DNA from: Bedellia somnulentella
Lineage: Eukaryota; Arthropoda; Insecta; Lepidoptera; Bedelliidae
NCBI GenBank assembly: GCA_963576735.1
Contig: OY755175.1
Location: forward strand, 15,330,401 to 15,394,400
Reading direction: 5' to 3'
DNA length: 64,000 nt
Below, in pieces: positions 34,030 through 46,979 of this stretch (positions are counted from its first letter, which is position 1; the number at the start of each line of letters is the position of its first letter). The position numbers were made by a program, and so were the translations under genes. The notes beneath the pieces were generated by a model. That model ran no database searches. It was not told where the DNA came from and saw only the letters and a list, made by a program, of their open reading frames with translations.

Positions 34030-34275
34030 ATTCCGCTCGCTGATTGAAGTGTGGCCACGCCCGCTCCTAGCGCCCCACTTCTATACATACTTAGCTGTTT
34101 CTGTGCAGTGTGCTAATATTAACTAGGGTTTTTGATAACTTCACTTTATGTGGAATGAGGTTTTCTTTTGTATGTATTTTAAGAGACATTTTATTTTGTA
34201 GTAGAGCTATTGCTATTGATTCCATATTTATTCTTAAGAAAAGATCAGGCCAACTTCGCACAACACGTCCATAGG
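34030..34275 (+). repeat. Direct duplication, unit 2
   Basis: Same block order as unit 1, with about 85% similarity by eye over the first 150 bp. It then shares TTCCATATTTATTCTTAAGA and AAAGATCAGGCCAACTTCGC. Confidence 0.7.
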
Positions 34276-34939
34276 CCGAGGAATAGTCATTTCAAACTTC
34301 TGGTTACCTGTTTCTACGATTGAATCCGTGCTTGTAAGTAAATCTAAATACATATCTATTTTATATGGAAAGAAAGAGACAAATTAAACATTTATTCGTA
34401 TCCACATACAAAACATATATACACCATATACCAGGCCATAACAATTTACAATCATATGTACAAAAAATAAGTCTCAGTTTGAATACTAACTTGAATATAA
34501 TCTTGAATACTATAACATACATTTAAAAGTAACACCTAAGACTAGAAAATATACATTCTGACCTACCTCATAGGAAAGTTTGCTTACATCGGGGATCAAA
34601 TCCGTGCCCCCCAGGTAAATGCGTCTTTTTTCTGCTCTATCACCCGGAGAACATGTTTACCGATTTATTAAAAAACATCACGTCTTCAATACAACAAATA
34701 CAAACGATGGAAACTAAAGTACTGATCAGCAGCCATTAAATGATTCTCAATTATTAACGGTTTTTAATGGTATATAAAATACGATAAAATAGCGTAGCAA
34801 AATTTTTATACTACTGTAAGTCAAATTATTAAAAAATCCATCTCATAGCAAAAGCAAATGAAATTGCTTGGAAAGTGCATATTACATCTTTCACATCCAC
34901 TAAGCAATCCGACAGAAGCGACTGGGTTTCCAAGTAAAG

Positions 34940-35065
34940 TTTTAAATGGGACTGATTGTAGTTATGACTGTGAAGGAGGCTTTGTGCACGCCCGGAGCGA
35001 CGCGAGCCGGCGGCCACGGCGGGAGGCTTCAGAGGCACTTTCGTTTCAACAGGTCCGGTTTGCGC
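34940..35065. other. GC-rich island, role unknown
   Basis: GCACGCCCGGAGCGACGCGA and GGCGGCCACGGCGGGAGG stand out from AT-rich flanks. Open frames on both strands have no recognised domain. Candidate regulatory DNA. Confidence 0.3.
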
Positions 35066-35288
35066 ACTGTTAAATGCTAGTGCATCTGTTGAATGAGTTT
35101 CTGTTTATATAAAACCTTTTGAAATTATGTGTTCTGGGAATTTTGTTAGAATACTGATATGTAAAGAGTGTTGTGGATATGTTGGTGTTTGCATATTTGT
35201 ATTGGTTATTGCTATCTAAACATACAACATAATCCAAACAAACCAAGGTAACAAAGTGAATGTATGAATTTGGTTTACACCTTTTTGA

Positions 35289-35420
35289 TACATACATAAA
35301 GACATACAGATACTCACGCCGTCAATTCCCATTGGGGTAGGTAGAGACTATCGATCGCCACTTAGCTCGATCTTGAAAAACCCCTTTTGCTTTCATAACA
35401 TTCATTACTCTTCTCATACG
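35289..35420 (-). mobile_element. RTE LINE 3'-end fragment
   Basis: CATACA repeats, then ACTCACGCCGTCAATTCCCA, GGGGTAGGTAGAGACTATCG, and TCATTACTCTTCTCATACG farther in. Confidence 0.75.
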
Positions 35421-35539
35421 AATAGTAAATTCTCTCACCAAAAATCTACATGAATTCACCCTATTATTTCATTTCATTCTTCATTTCCCTCCAATAAGTT
35501 AATTAACAATTCAAGAGAAGTAGTTATCAATGTTAGGAA

Positions 35540-35742
35540 TATTGGGTCTAGTAACGGAGGCAAGCTTGAAGTAACGATGCAAATTGTGTCCCGGAAAATG
35601 TAGCTCCTGCGTGGCTTTTTTTAACAAACAAAATTTTCAACGAAGCTAGCGAAGTTTGCCAAGATCGAGCGATATCGAAGTGGCAATCTATAGTCTCTGC
35701 CTACCTCAATGGGAACAACGGCTTGAGTATATGTATGCATGT
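35540..35742 (+). mobile_element. RTE LINE fragment with internal deletion
   Basis: GTGTCCCGGAAAATGTAGCT and CCTGCGTGGC correspond to the GVRQG...SPW region of the RT. The sequence then jumps to the 3' end (GAAGCTAGCGAAGTTTGCC, CAATGGGAACAACGGCTTGA). It lies head to head with, and 120 bp from, the minus-strand fragment. Confidence 0.7.
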
Positions 35743-36374
35743 AAATGTGGTATACAAATTTTCTGTAGTAACAAAAACCTTCCCCTTCATTTCGAGTTCC
35801 TAGACCTTTAATTAACTCCTTGGAATTTGTATTTTATCATGCAAACACAGTCATTCAGATACATATAAATATAGAATATTTTTAACGAGCCGCATCTACC
35901 TAACCATGTTATATTGATCACATCATTGTTCCTTCTTCTTACCGTGCAGAATCAACTGCATGCTGTACAGGTCTAACTAACCATGACTTATGCATGGTAG
36001 GACTCAAAGGACGGCACTGATTAACAGACTTTTACTCTATACATGAACTCTTTTTATCTCACAAATTAGAAAAATCAAAACAGTTACGACTCATCAACCA
36101 CTTAAGGAATGGTAACTAACCGTATAGACTAGTAACAACTTGTTTAAGTATATTTATTCGTTCTGGGAGTAACTTAACAATAAAAAAATATACTTTTCAA
36201 ACATTGGTTTAAAACAAATTATCTAGTAGTAATCTGAATATAAAAGTAATATATTAATAGCATAATTACATACTAACTTTATTACTCAAAAGATACCATC
36301 ATAATGAAAGTATCTTCAGTAATCTATTCAATCGCATAAAACCACTTATCGCTAAAACCTCAGTATATTGTTCC

Positions 36375-36570
36375 AACGCTCCCGAGGGGCCAATCCCACT
36401 GATGTAACTCTATGACAGAAAATAACGCTCAGTTTCGAGTCGTGACGCACGCACTACGGGGCAAAGGCGCGGCGCTGACGTCATGTGCTACGTCAGAAAA
36501 GGCTACGCCGCCCGCCCTCGACTACAGCGCTCGGCGTAGCAGCTACGGAAACGGTTTTTGTCATGTAGCT
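36375..36570. promoter_or_regulatory. GC-rich block with CRE-type sites
   Basis: A perfect TGACGTCA palindrome at 36476-36483, related ACGTCA/TGACG half-sites at 36441 and 36490, and an initiator-like CTCAGTTTC at 36428. It reads like an enhancer or promoter. No splice donor or coding frame follows clearly, and the 76-codon frame here has no domain. Confidence 0.35.
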
Positions 36571-36599
36571 ACATTGAGTGGGATAATTTACTGGTTTTC

Positions 36600-38100
36600 T
36601 TTGTTTTTCAATGTTATACGAGATGTTTCTGAGATTTACTGAGCTTCCTCATGTCGGAATGAATAGAATATTAAATGAAAAGAGAGTTGGGATTGTTGGA
36701 ATTTTACAATTGGATTTGCGAATTCGTACTTAAGTGATTGTATGTTGGTTATCTACTGAATATGAGCACTTTCTAAAGTGTTTTCATCATAGCTTAAACG
36801 AAAAATTGGATTTTATTAATCATATGAAACATTTGTTAGATAACAAATAAGAAAAGTTAACTCAGTGTCCCTCTCTAGCAAAAATAGACTAAAAAACTTA
36901 CACCTAAGTAATTTGAGACTTACAAAACTAAAAAAATATTCATTTAATCTTGTTTTTTATGCAACTTAAAATGGTGTCATCACATTTTTGTTTGGGATAG
37001 ATATTGACCTTCTGGGATATTATTTTTAACTCAGCTCCTGACTTACAAACTATATGTGAAGTGTAGGGGAGTAAGAAAATGTGGAACTTGAGAGCAAGAA
37101 GAGGAAGATAAATTTATAGAAAAATTCAAAATCATATTTTTAATTATTTGAATAACCGTAGTTTAGTTTCACACATATGTTTTATTCTGACCTGTGCGGT
37201 AACGAGAACACATAAAAAACACCTTACACACACACACACACTACAGTGCATATTTGCAAAATACTAAAAACTAGATTAACGTGCATTTGAAAATGTTGCA
37301 TTATATATATTTGAAGAACGACAGAAAATGGCTGAGGCCAAGAACGTATGTTAGAGACGAGTGCACAGGTGCGTGATGCCGGAACTGCAGACGTACTTTA
37401 CTGTCAAACATTTGCGCACATTTTGTATCGTATGACCTATTTCTATAAAAACTTTAAGTATTTTTCTCGGATTTTAAGACAATATATTCTTCTATTCATA
37501 TAAAAGCATGTTTTTAAAGTATTGTTATACATATATAGTATTGTGGAGTAACTTTTTTATTGCTTATTGAATAATTGATACTGAGAATGAGTGCTGAAGA
37601 AGTTGCACTTTTTTATTCGTGCTTAAAGTTGGTCGTGTCCTTGTTTATCTGCATTTAATGTTTATTCTACGATAGTATATTCTAGTTGATCAGCTACCTT
37701 TGAGAGGGTAATTAGATAATTAAAAGAATAATAGCCTAAGTCACTCCTTACTACATCATTTATCTGCCACTTTAAGTCCCGTCATAATTAGTCTAGCCGT
37801 TTCATAATTTACGTAATACAAACAGCCTAAAGGAAATCATTTTTAATAATATGCTGTTTTATATACGAACCGTGTATACATCCATACGCATTGAATTTGA
37901 AGCGGTAATTCTAATATTAAAAACAGACACTTGGATTTTATACAAACACTTGAAATTTATTCACATCTATTGATTCTGGGTAAATTATATATTTGGTATA
38001 ACATGCTTTTCTATGCATGTAAATTTAAAGTTTAATATAATATTTTTAATAACTTGTATGTTTGATGCGATTTAACTTCATATTTATAATGATATAATAT
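36600..38100. other. AT-rich stretch, no gene
   Basis: CA microsatellite at 37226-37243. Nothing else recognised. Confidence 0.4.
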
Positions 38101-38109
38101 TGATAATGG

Positions 38110-39858
38110 CAATGCATCTATCTTGACACTACTAGACTGTACCCGAGCTTTTGAGTGTATGAATCACTCCCTAGTTCTCTCCAAACTAGCATACTATGGG
38201 TTCGACCTGCCTAACATTAAATGGTTTGATAGTTACCTCAGCTCTCGCTCCGAAATTGTTAAATTAAAGGGCAAATATGGTCGCACTATCTATTCGGGAG
38301 AACAAGTGGTAGCGAGAGGTGCCCCACAGGGTTCTATTATCGCGCCATTATTGTTTATATTATACACAGCTGATTTGCCTAATTGTATAAAACACTGCAA
38401 ATATCACCTTTTTGCCGATGACCTGCAAATATATTTGCCAATTTCCCCAAGCCAAAAAGAAAAATCGGTTGAATGGATGAACAAAGATCTTGAAAGTATA
38501 AATGTTTGGTGTCAAAGAAACTGTCTCGTAGTTAATCCCTCTAAATCGAAATTTATGATCATTGGTAGCAAAATACAGAGAGAAAAAGTCACAGCAAACC
38601 CATTTTCAATTAAAATAGGTGATTCTGAAATACAGAGAGTTGAGAAAGCTCGTAGTTTGGGACTTATAATAGATAGCGATCTCAAATTCGAAAGCCACGT
38701 ATTAGAAGTAGTAAGGAACTGCTTCTACAAACTTAAAATAATCTACAGCATTCGACAATACATTAATGTTGACTTACGAATTAGTTTGTGCGAATCCTTA
38801 GTACTAAGTAAATTAAATTATGGCGATATTGTTTACGGTCCATGCATATCAGCTCGCTCTAAACGGCTCATCCAGCGGGTGCAGAATGCATGCGTACGAT
38901 ATTGTTTTGACGTAGCCCCCAGATCACATATTTCCCCCACTTTGAATAAATTAAAAATGCTAAACTTAACATCCAGAAGACATCTGCACTTAGCCACTCT
39001 CTTATTTGGTGTCGTCAAAGAAGGAAAACCATCTTACCTTTATAATAAACTTGTTTGGTCTAGATCAGTGTCCAAATATGAAACAAGGGCATCCTCCACT
39101 CTTCTGTTAACCTCTCTGCATTGGACGACTGCATTTCGTGGTAGTTTCCGATTTGCCGCAAGTAAATGCTGGAACGATCTACCCCCACCACTAAAGTTCA
39201 TACAAACTAAACGAACATTTCAGACCCGAATGAAAGAGTACCTCATAAATTTACAAGCAAATCCTCACTAAATATCAAACTTGGCTTTCATTGAGATACT
39301 AACCATTGATATTTATAAGTTTTACTTATCACTTTTTTTCTTACATTGTATTTTGTTTTTTTGTTTATATATTCTTTATAAATTACTATCGGAAAAATTA
39401 TATCGAAACTGTTTCTATATATTTATACGCAACCTTTGTTTTAAATTAGTGCCTTATCCCTCACTTCTCAGCCCGACCATAGTAGATAGCCTCATTATAT
39501 AGTGTTGTAAATTAATGAATATTGTTTCAAAATTGCAAGTGTTTGGTTTTCCTATTGTATATATTTAGATTTCATTGTTGTTTTTACTTTTATTTATGTT
39601 ATAATGTTTTCTTTTTCCTCGTCAAATATGTGTCTTATGAGCTTTAGTAAAATAGCTGTAGTATTAAATGTGTCAATAGTGCAATTTTAAATACCTATAT
39701 TTAAGTTAAACAGGGCTTTGACTGAAAATCAGTGTATGATGAGTATATACTCTGTCATGCGAGTGCTGAGTCAAGGCCTTTTTGGTAATGTTTTTTTTTC
39801 TTTTTTTGTATATATATATTTGTCATTGTCTTGTGTTAATTACCAAATAAACATTATT

Positions 39859-39914
<56 letters not shown>

Positions 39915-39915
39915 T
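38110..39915 (+). mobile_element. Jockey/CR1-group LINE, 5'-truncated, RT frame open
   Basis: One uninterrupted frame to 39271 encodes about 380 residues of reverse transcriptase and C-terminal region. It starts at LLDCTRAFECMNHS (the first catalytic Asp), then GAPQGSIIAPLLFILYTADL (about 66-85), active-site FADD (about 97-100), and LSKLNYGDIVYG in the thumb/C-terminal part. The endonuclease and N-terminal fingers are missing, so it cannot move by itself, yet the frame shows no stop: a recent insertion. A 3' UTR (39272-39858) with AATAAA near 39846 ends in a (TTTC)n tail. The apparent frames at 39281 and 39718 are UTR and tail. Confidence 0.85.
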
Positions 39916-39916
39916 C
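39859..39916 (+). repeat. (TTTC)n tail of the LINE
   Basis: About 14 TTTC units directly after the LINE 3' end. Confidence 0.9.
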
Positions 39917-41690
39917 ATTTAAACACATAATATATTAACAGTAAGACTTCAACAACACACCTTGAAATTTTAAAATCAATTACTTAATCAAACCTTGCGT
40001 GTTTAAATTTAGAACAGATTAAAGAAGATATGCGTTGTAAGAACGATTTCGCAACCACAGTTAATTTACATAGAACGCGATAATGAAGCAATTGCGAGGT
40101 AGTGACCCCTTTGTGGTTTCGGAAATGGTGGAATCGCGTGCTTACTCTATGCGATACCCTCTTTTGATACAATAACAGATTTAATTCCACTCTTCCTATT
40201 GATAACATGCAAACGTCGGAGGATTTCAGTCGGTTGGGCGTAAGCACGTAATCGATAGTAGATTAAATTGTCTATGCTGATTTTCAATTGGCGCTAAGTA
40301 ATTAAAATCTTTTAATTAACTGGTTCTACATACATAAAACAATGACTGCTATTTTCCATAGTTAACTGTGACATTACTTTTAAAGCGATATTATCACCTA
40401 ATAAAATCAAATTATACGGCTCTTGTTTAACAATGTTGTGTAGCAAACTGAAAAAATATCAGATTTTGAAATTTTGCCACTTTATCCAACCCAATCAAAC
40501 GACAATATTTTTTAAAAGATGCAAACATATGTTTAAATTTAGTGACAATTGACAAAAATATGTCGAGCGCAAATTTTATTTAAATTGGCAACAGCGCCAA
40601 CCAATCACTTAAAATGCCATAAACACGAAGGATGGCTGCATCGTGAAAACCACAACACGAACCTGAGTGACATAGTTTGCGTACCTGAGACCTAACCATA
40701 CTATGTCGATTCAACTAACTAACAGCTTTTACAAGATAGTACCATCAAGAGAGTAGCGACCGATTTTACATTTATGCTTTGAATCACCAATCCAATTACT
40801 AAGCTGCCAATCAAGGCAATCACCTTTGTCACATCGATGCACCAAGAACTGATGTATTCCAGTTTACATGTGTTGGTTGTTTTACTACCTGCAACTGGCT
40901 GGATTAGGTGATTTCGTGAATTTACTGCGTGTACGTTTTGGCTTTTAGATTTAACTAAAATAAGTTTTTAATTTATTAGTGTATCTTTTTCATCATCATA
41001 GGTTGATTGACCTACAAAACAAAACTTGTCTGAGGATAACTTGTGGAACTGGTATTAACTAACATACTATCTGTTAAAATTGTGTTGATTTTAACAAACG
41101 ATTTTCTTCATATGCAGAGAAAAAGAAATTGTACATTAAACATAAAGAACTGACCAGCTCCGGTTTTCTTTTGGAAGTAAAATTGGAAACAAAACATACA
41201 ATAATAGTAGTAGGTTGTTTATTTGTCTCACCCGGCTCGAAAAAACTTAGTCACCTTTCAAAACATACACAAGAGGAGCACAGCTGCATTTTACTTCCAG
41301 AACAACTTGGAAATAGTTCTGTTCTAAGTTTTCTTATTCGTGTACCATCCACAGTTATAATAGCAAAACGGGATAGCTCGAGTTTCAGTCAGAACTGGTT
41401 ATAAGCTCTCCAATAAGTAGCTGTTAGAAATATGTTGACACATCCCTTAGAACTTACTTACGATACAAAAAAATAGTCATGCTATAATTGAATAAGTAGT
41501 GAAAACTGTAATATTGGATCTTAAAATTTACAACAAAAACTCAAATAATACGAAGACGTTTAAGAGAGAGAAAGATAATGCTATTGCTCAAAGTATCGAT
41601 AGAAAGTCACTCCAATACTAATATTTATAAGTTTCTTCGCTTAATTCCGCTTAATACCTGCAGTCTTAATACGAGTTGTCAGCTGCCGAA
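39917..41690. other. No gene or element recognised
   Basis: Open frames at 39984-40247 (minus) and 41129-41404 (plus) have no domain or family resemblance that I can name. Confidence 0.35.
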
Positions 41691-41911
41691 CTGTCTACTG
41701 CTCGACAATGACTCGTGTTGAGTCGAAAGGCATCGCATTTTTGTGGTTGCCTGTGGTTTTCGCTTGCGGGTGTGGGTGTGGTGCATTGTCTGCTTTTCGA
41801 TTTCTTGTAAGTGGGAGGGCGGGCGGTGCACAGTGCATGTTGCATGAAGACTGCATGTATTTAGCGGAATTATGCAAAGAAACTTATTTATTTCCGCAAA
41901 GTAACGCCTGA
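41690..41911 (+). other. GC-richer block with a 67-codon open frame of unknown status
   Basis: The frame at 41708-41911 begins with a hydrophobic, signal-peptide-like stretch (FLWLPVVFACGCGCGAL) and has seven Cys. The repeated CGGGTGTGGGTGTGG underlies the Cys/Gly run, so this may be composition only. No poly(A) or splice context is seen. It could be a small secreted protein or regulatory DNA; I lean to non-coding. Confidence 0.2.
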
Positions 41912-44083
41912 TTCAATCCAATATCTTAAAAGTCACCCCTTCACCCATAGAGAATGCAAAGTAGTACTATGAGTAAGTACACAATTTTATTAATGTATCA
42001 CAAATACTCTATCAACAGTATCAATCTCGATACATTTACATTATCGTTTCTGTTCAGCAAACATCGCAAAAAAGTTTCAATATTGATTCAACAGCCCAAT
42101 TAAGAATTCACGTACGAAATAAATTCATTTCCATCACTCTTGGTAAATGCACCAATTTTGTGAGACGCTTAATGAGTAATATTAACGAGTCGACTTCTGT
42201 AAAGTTGCGTAATCTTTGCTCACGTTCTCAAATAAGACCTCCTCTCGCGTACTAATTTTAATTAAGTTTATTTACCGACATCAGCCGTGTACCGCTCAGC
42301 ACATTTATTAATGTTACGTATAAAGATAATAAATGGGACTTGTCTTTAGAGTATTTTTATGTGTTCTTAACTTTTTGTGTCGGTAATGATAATTAAGATT
42401 TAAGTGTTTAGAGAGGAAACAAACTCAGTTCTTAAACTTATTTTATTTCACAATGTAAGTTTGTTAAGCGAGTTGCTTCGAGATCTAGCGTCGCGGGTTC
42501 GATTCCTACTCAGGAAAATCATCTTTATGATAAATATAATAGAAGGACGTTACTTAGTCCATCTATATGTGTATTATATACCTATTATTATGTCTTTCAG
42601 CTATAGTTTGTTTAGTTTTACACTAAAACATGGGTATTTCATTTGCAGATTAATTGGAATGAAAACTATGGTTTATCAAAATTTGTTATATAAAGTAGCT
42701 AAAATTTATATTACTAGGACTTCAATGCAAATTGCGATTGAAATAAATTGAGGTGAGCGAGTTAGGTAAACCTCATTCTTCTTACTATCTGTGCAGTCGG
42801 TGTTAAGCTTTAAGCCGCGCTCTAAATAAGAAACCATAACTTTTTTCTATTGACTTCAATGGGAAAATATTTTTTCAGTGATTATTCCTCAATAGGCTCA
42901 CGATCGACGACGATCACGACATGCAACCTATTACAAAACTAAGCAATGTCCACTTCATCACTGTGCCAAAGGTTGAAATCGGTCGAACCGTTCCAAGGAG
43001 TTACGCACAAAGAAGTGGCCTACCCGCGTATAAGAGTTTCGCTTGACTTCGTCTCGCTCATACCAATTAGTTTCCTATATTATATCACTTCCAGATCAAA
43101 TCAATAACCACTAAACAGTTACATACCAATACTATAGGGAGGGGTGACGATTTTATAATGTAATGAGTTATACATTTTCACATGCGGAAAATGGATAATT
43201 TTCTACATTCAATTTGACAGTGCTGTCAAGTTACAATATGAATTGCCAGTATAATAGTTCTTAAGTTTGTAGTTTATAAACACAATAGGGCTAAAAATAT
43301 GTTTTAGAATCTATTGAATCAAACGCCCATTTCTTGAGACATAACCCTTTATAGATGAATTTTTTTGATTTTATCTAGCGACTTCTTTCATCTGGGGAAA
43401 ATTTAATCTATAATACCTCAATATTTTCTATTTGCAGTAAAAATATCTTAAAATTTGGTTATAAAATTCATAGAGATGAATATATCAGGCTTTGAAGTGG
43501 GAGTCAACGGATTTCCTTCTAAGTTGGTAACTTCCATTTGAAAGTCTGCGAAATTGAACGCAAATCCGTTCAGTCGGCGCGGCTCAAATTTTGCTAAAAT
43601 GCGAGGTGGCACCTGCTCGCTGCATTGCTTCTTTTGCTGCAATTTATCTATTTCTAACGTCTATATAGTATTAACATAGGAACATAGACATTAATTGTTT
43701 TTTGTAGCCTTGCGGTAGTAGATACAGTATTATATAGTATTAACGTAGGAATTTATTTACTTAAAACCACTTAAAACATAACAAACATCATAAAATACAT
43801 TGTAACATAATGTAAATAAAATCTTTGAAACCTCTTAAATGTAAATAATGTTTTGTCACTGCGTCATCATCGTGTCAGCAGTATCATTTTAATTACTTAA
43901 AACCATTTAGAGATCACCAAAGGTCTGACACCCCAGGATGAAGTTTCACAATATGTATTATAACCAGTCACTTAGAAAATAAAGCTTTCTATGGTTTAAT
44001 AAATCATTTTAATTTGATTACTTTCAAAAAACAGCTTACACGCATAATATAAATTTTTTTTTCAAAATCAACTCAAAATCAAA
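41912..44083. other. Mostly unassigned AT-rich DNA; tRNA-like scrap at 42465-42525
   Basis: GCGTCGCGGGTTCGATTCCT near 42490 is a B-box-like tRNA/SINE remnant, which discounts the open frame at 42404-42751 as a gene. 42955-43060 (GGTTGAAATCGGTCGAACCG) reads like transposon UTR. Nothing else is recognised. Confidence 0.4.
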
Positions 44084-44382
44084 CGTTGACACCGTATATC
44101 CCCGAAGGGGATGGCAGAGGTTCTAGAGGCCAGAGTACCCACGTTTTTCTTAGACAGTGTACTCACGTGATGATAGGCGGCAGGCCTATCGCCGTTTTGT
44201 ACAAATGCACTGTCACATGATCAAGTACGATGATTTTCCTCATCGTTAACAACCAAGATAAATTAACAACATATATGTCTTTAGAAAAGACAAATTTGTG
44301 TAGGCCCGATTTGGGAATCGAACCGACGACCGCCTCTCTGCATGATAAGCGCATGTTCCAACCACTGAGCCACCTTGGTTCA
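44084..44382 (-). mobile_element. SINE family A copy
   Basis: ACACCGTATATCCCCGAAGG (3' end), GGCAGGCCTATCGCCGTTTT, and head GATTTGGGAATCGAACCGAC with CCACTGAGCCACCTTGG. The 3' portion is internally shortened. Confidence 0.82.
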
Positions 44383-44419
44383 CACTATATTAATATTCTT
44401 ATGAGTAGGTAAATTTAAA

Positions 44420-44649
44420 CATACATACATATACTCACGGCTATAAATCCCATGAAGGGGGATTAGAAATTCCTCAGCCTCTTTTGGAAGTTGCGTGGGG
44501 AAAAGATGGTGAAATTAAGGTTTTTGGTGATGGGTCTCCAACCGCATCGCCCAAAAATCCCTTAAAAGCCCTAATACCGTTAGTCGCCTCTTACGTACAC
44601 CCACCGGAAGAAATGGGGTAGTGCTATTCTAAGCCGGCACTACACAGCA
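44420..44649 (-). mobile_element. SINE family B copy
   Basis: (CATA)n TACTCACGGCTATAAATC to TTCTAAGCCGGCACTACACA. Target duplication GTAAATTTAAA (44409-44419 and 44650-44660). Confidence 0.85.
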
Positions 44650-45054
44650 GTAAATTTAAAATAAGCGAAAATTATGAAGATACTCACTCTACTTAGAACA
44701 AAAACACGGACCTATGTTTCTGTAGCCCCGACTCGCCGCTGATGTCAATTATGCTTGTAGTTCTCTTATGAATATATGTAAATTATATTACATTTCAAAT
44801 TTTCGTCCCCGCTATTGTAAGCTTAAACGTTCTTTACTTAATTATGTTCGGTCCATCCTTTCAAAGTTTAAAGGGCTATTTAAATGGCAACACCGCAGGA
44901 TTAGATAGCAGGGTCCGAGGGGATCCTCTGCTCTCCAAACGATCTAAGTTTAAATTATCTCGCCAAATAACGGTTTCTGGTTTGCAAAGCACTTGACATT
45001 GTTATTCTCATTTGTTAAAAATAAGTTTATGTAACCAAAGAGTTTATATGCCTC

Positions 45055-45262
45055 GTAGTGTTGGCTTAGAATAGCACTTCCCCATTTCGGTGGTTTAGGG
45101 TGTTGGGGCTTTTCAAGTGATATTTGGGCGATGCGGTTGGAGACTCATCCCCAAAAACATTCGCTTTGTAATCCTTTTCCCACTCAACTTTCAAAAGTGG
45201 CTGAGGAATTTCTGATTCCGAAGCTCTAGCGACCTCTCTAAGGATTTATAGCCGTGAGTATA
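45055..45262 (+). mobile_element. SINE family B copy, internally shortened
   Basis: CGTAGTGTTGGCTTAGAATA, GGCGATGCGGTTGGAGACTC and GGATTTATAGCCGTGAGTAT. About 25 bp is missing after CCCCATTTC. Confidence 0.75.
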
Positions 45263-45264
45263 TC

Positions 45265-46150
45265 TGTGTATGATTATATAATAACGTTTAAGTAATACGT
45301 ATACAGTATCTGAATTTACCTTATATTATTGAAATAAGTAATCAATTTCAAACACTCGTTTTAAATAATTAACTTTATTTTTTAAAGTTAATTCCAGAGT
45401 TTCATTTAAAAAATAAATTCATCGCAAAATTTAAATTATTACCATTAAATAAAAAGGTATCTTGATGTATGACAGATCTAAATGTCATTATTTTTAGCAC
45501 ACATTCGTGTTGAATGGGTATAATAAGTTATTTATTTAAGCAAAATTAAATGGCTTTATCGCGTTTCTGTATGTAATTTGTATAACAATTTAATATTGAA
45601 AAAGGAAAATGGCTACAAGAAACAAATTTATGGTGCGATTTAGAAATTTCAGGAAGTTTGCTAAGATGCCAATATAATTTAAAAATGGTTAACGGTCAAG
45701 CCACATAGCATTTTAACCAATTAATGGAAAATAAAACCTATATAAGTGAAAATTATGGTGAAACACGAAACACATATAAAATTTGCATATTTCTGAAGTG
45801 CACAGCAAATATTAAACAATAGTAACAGTGACTAAGTATGGATCTAGTGAAGAAAAGCTTGGTAAAAATAAGTCTATACCCAATGTACCTACATATAATG
45901 TCCATCACTTGAGCTTCCATATTAGGGTAGTTGTGACAAATAAAAATATATCATAATTTACAAGTAACAAGCAAATGAATAAAAATGGGCGAATGAGGTT
46001 GTATAATCAAAGACGAAACAGAAGTGAAGTAACTTTAATTTTTTGGTGAGCGAACTCTATGGTATAACAACTCTGCCTTTCCTTAGTTATTTTATAATCG
46101 AATCGTAAAAATACGTGAAATAATTTTCAGATTCTTTTTTACTCAAGACT
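45265..46150. other. AT-rich, nothing recognised
   Basis: No frame or repeat that I can name. Confidence 0.4.
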
Positions 46151-46204
46151 CAAACGTTCATGCCGAATATCCCCGAAGGGGTCGTTACATTGTCACCTGC
46201 CCCC

Positions 46205-46330
46205 GTAGCATGAGGCTTCTGAGAGCGTGTATGTCACATGAGAACACACAAACTGACAGATTATCCATACAAAATCTGTCAGTTTCTCATTTCTCATGTG
46301 ACATACACGCTCTCAGAAGCCTCATGCTAC
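46205..46330. mobile_element. MITE / long hairpin with GTAGCATGAGGCTTCTGAGA termini
   Basis: Arms of about 60 bp, nearly perfect: AGCGTGTATGTCACATGAGA is mirrored by TCTCATGTGACATACACGCT, and AACTGACAGATT by AATCTGTCAGTT. Small loop ATCCATACA. Confidence 0.8.
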
Positions 46331-46462
46331 CCATGCTGGTCTTCAAAGTTCTCACGTTTTGCTTGGACGGTGAACTCGTGTGATGAAAACACTGTAACAT
46401 GACTAAGTACAAATCGGCCATGTGGGTTTCCTTACAACGTTTTCTCTCACCGCTAACAACCA

Positions 46463-46979
46463 GGCCCCTATTTCACCAACACGACAATTGTCAGTGACAT
46501 TTGTCGGCTGAGATATGTCAGTAAGTAGAGACTACTGATAAGTTTGAAAAATATTTCGTGTAGAAATAGTTCTGAACATGACAGGCATAATGTTACAATT
46601 GTCGATAACTTAATCTTATGACAATTATGTTGTGAAACAAGGACAATTTTTCCAACTCAACATATTTGTAGATTTGTCGGAAATTATTGACATGAGATCG
46701 AGGGTGTGTCAGTCTAGCGTGAGGGCTAGCGTGACAATTGTCGTATTTTTAAGTTACAAAATGGCGCTTCGTGAAAGCAATAGTAGTGGCACTGATTGTG
46801 ATTTATATCTGGGATAATGTATAGAGAACAAATAAATTTCTCCTTCGACATATCTGAGTTTGCGTTTAAGGAAAAATTTCGGATATGCAAAACAAGTGTC
46901 GAATATTTAACATATGAAATCGGCGCAGTCATAGTTTTTCTTGACAATTGTCTGACTTGTCAGAGTGGTGAAATAGGGG
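46463..46979. mobile_element. Harbinger-like MITE with transposase N-terminal relic
   Basis: Termini CCCCTATTTCACCA and TGGTGAAATAGGGG are exact inverted repeats. CCA occurs on both sides (46460-46462 and 46980-46982), and removing the element plus one CCA restores the SINE sequence. Internally, 46817-46930 encodes a relic containing ISEFAFKEKFRICKTSVEYL, which resembles the start of PIF/Harbinger transposases (F-x-x-x-F-R-x-x-K-x-x-x-x-x-L). The catalytic domain is absent. Remaining frames are not genes. Confidence 0.7.

Noticed and set aside
42404..42751. 115-codon frame as a gene
   Set aside because: It runs through a tRNA-like/SINE remnant with GGGTTCGATTCC, and the rest is low-complexity hydrophobic translation of AT-rich DNA.
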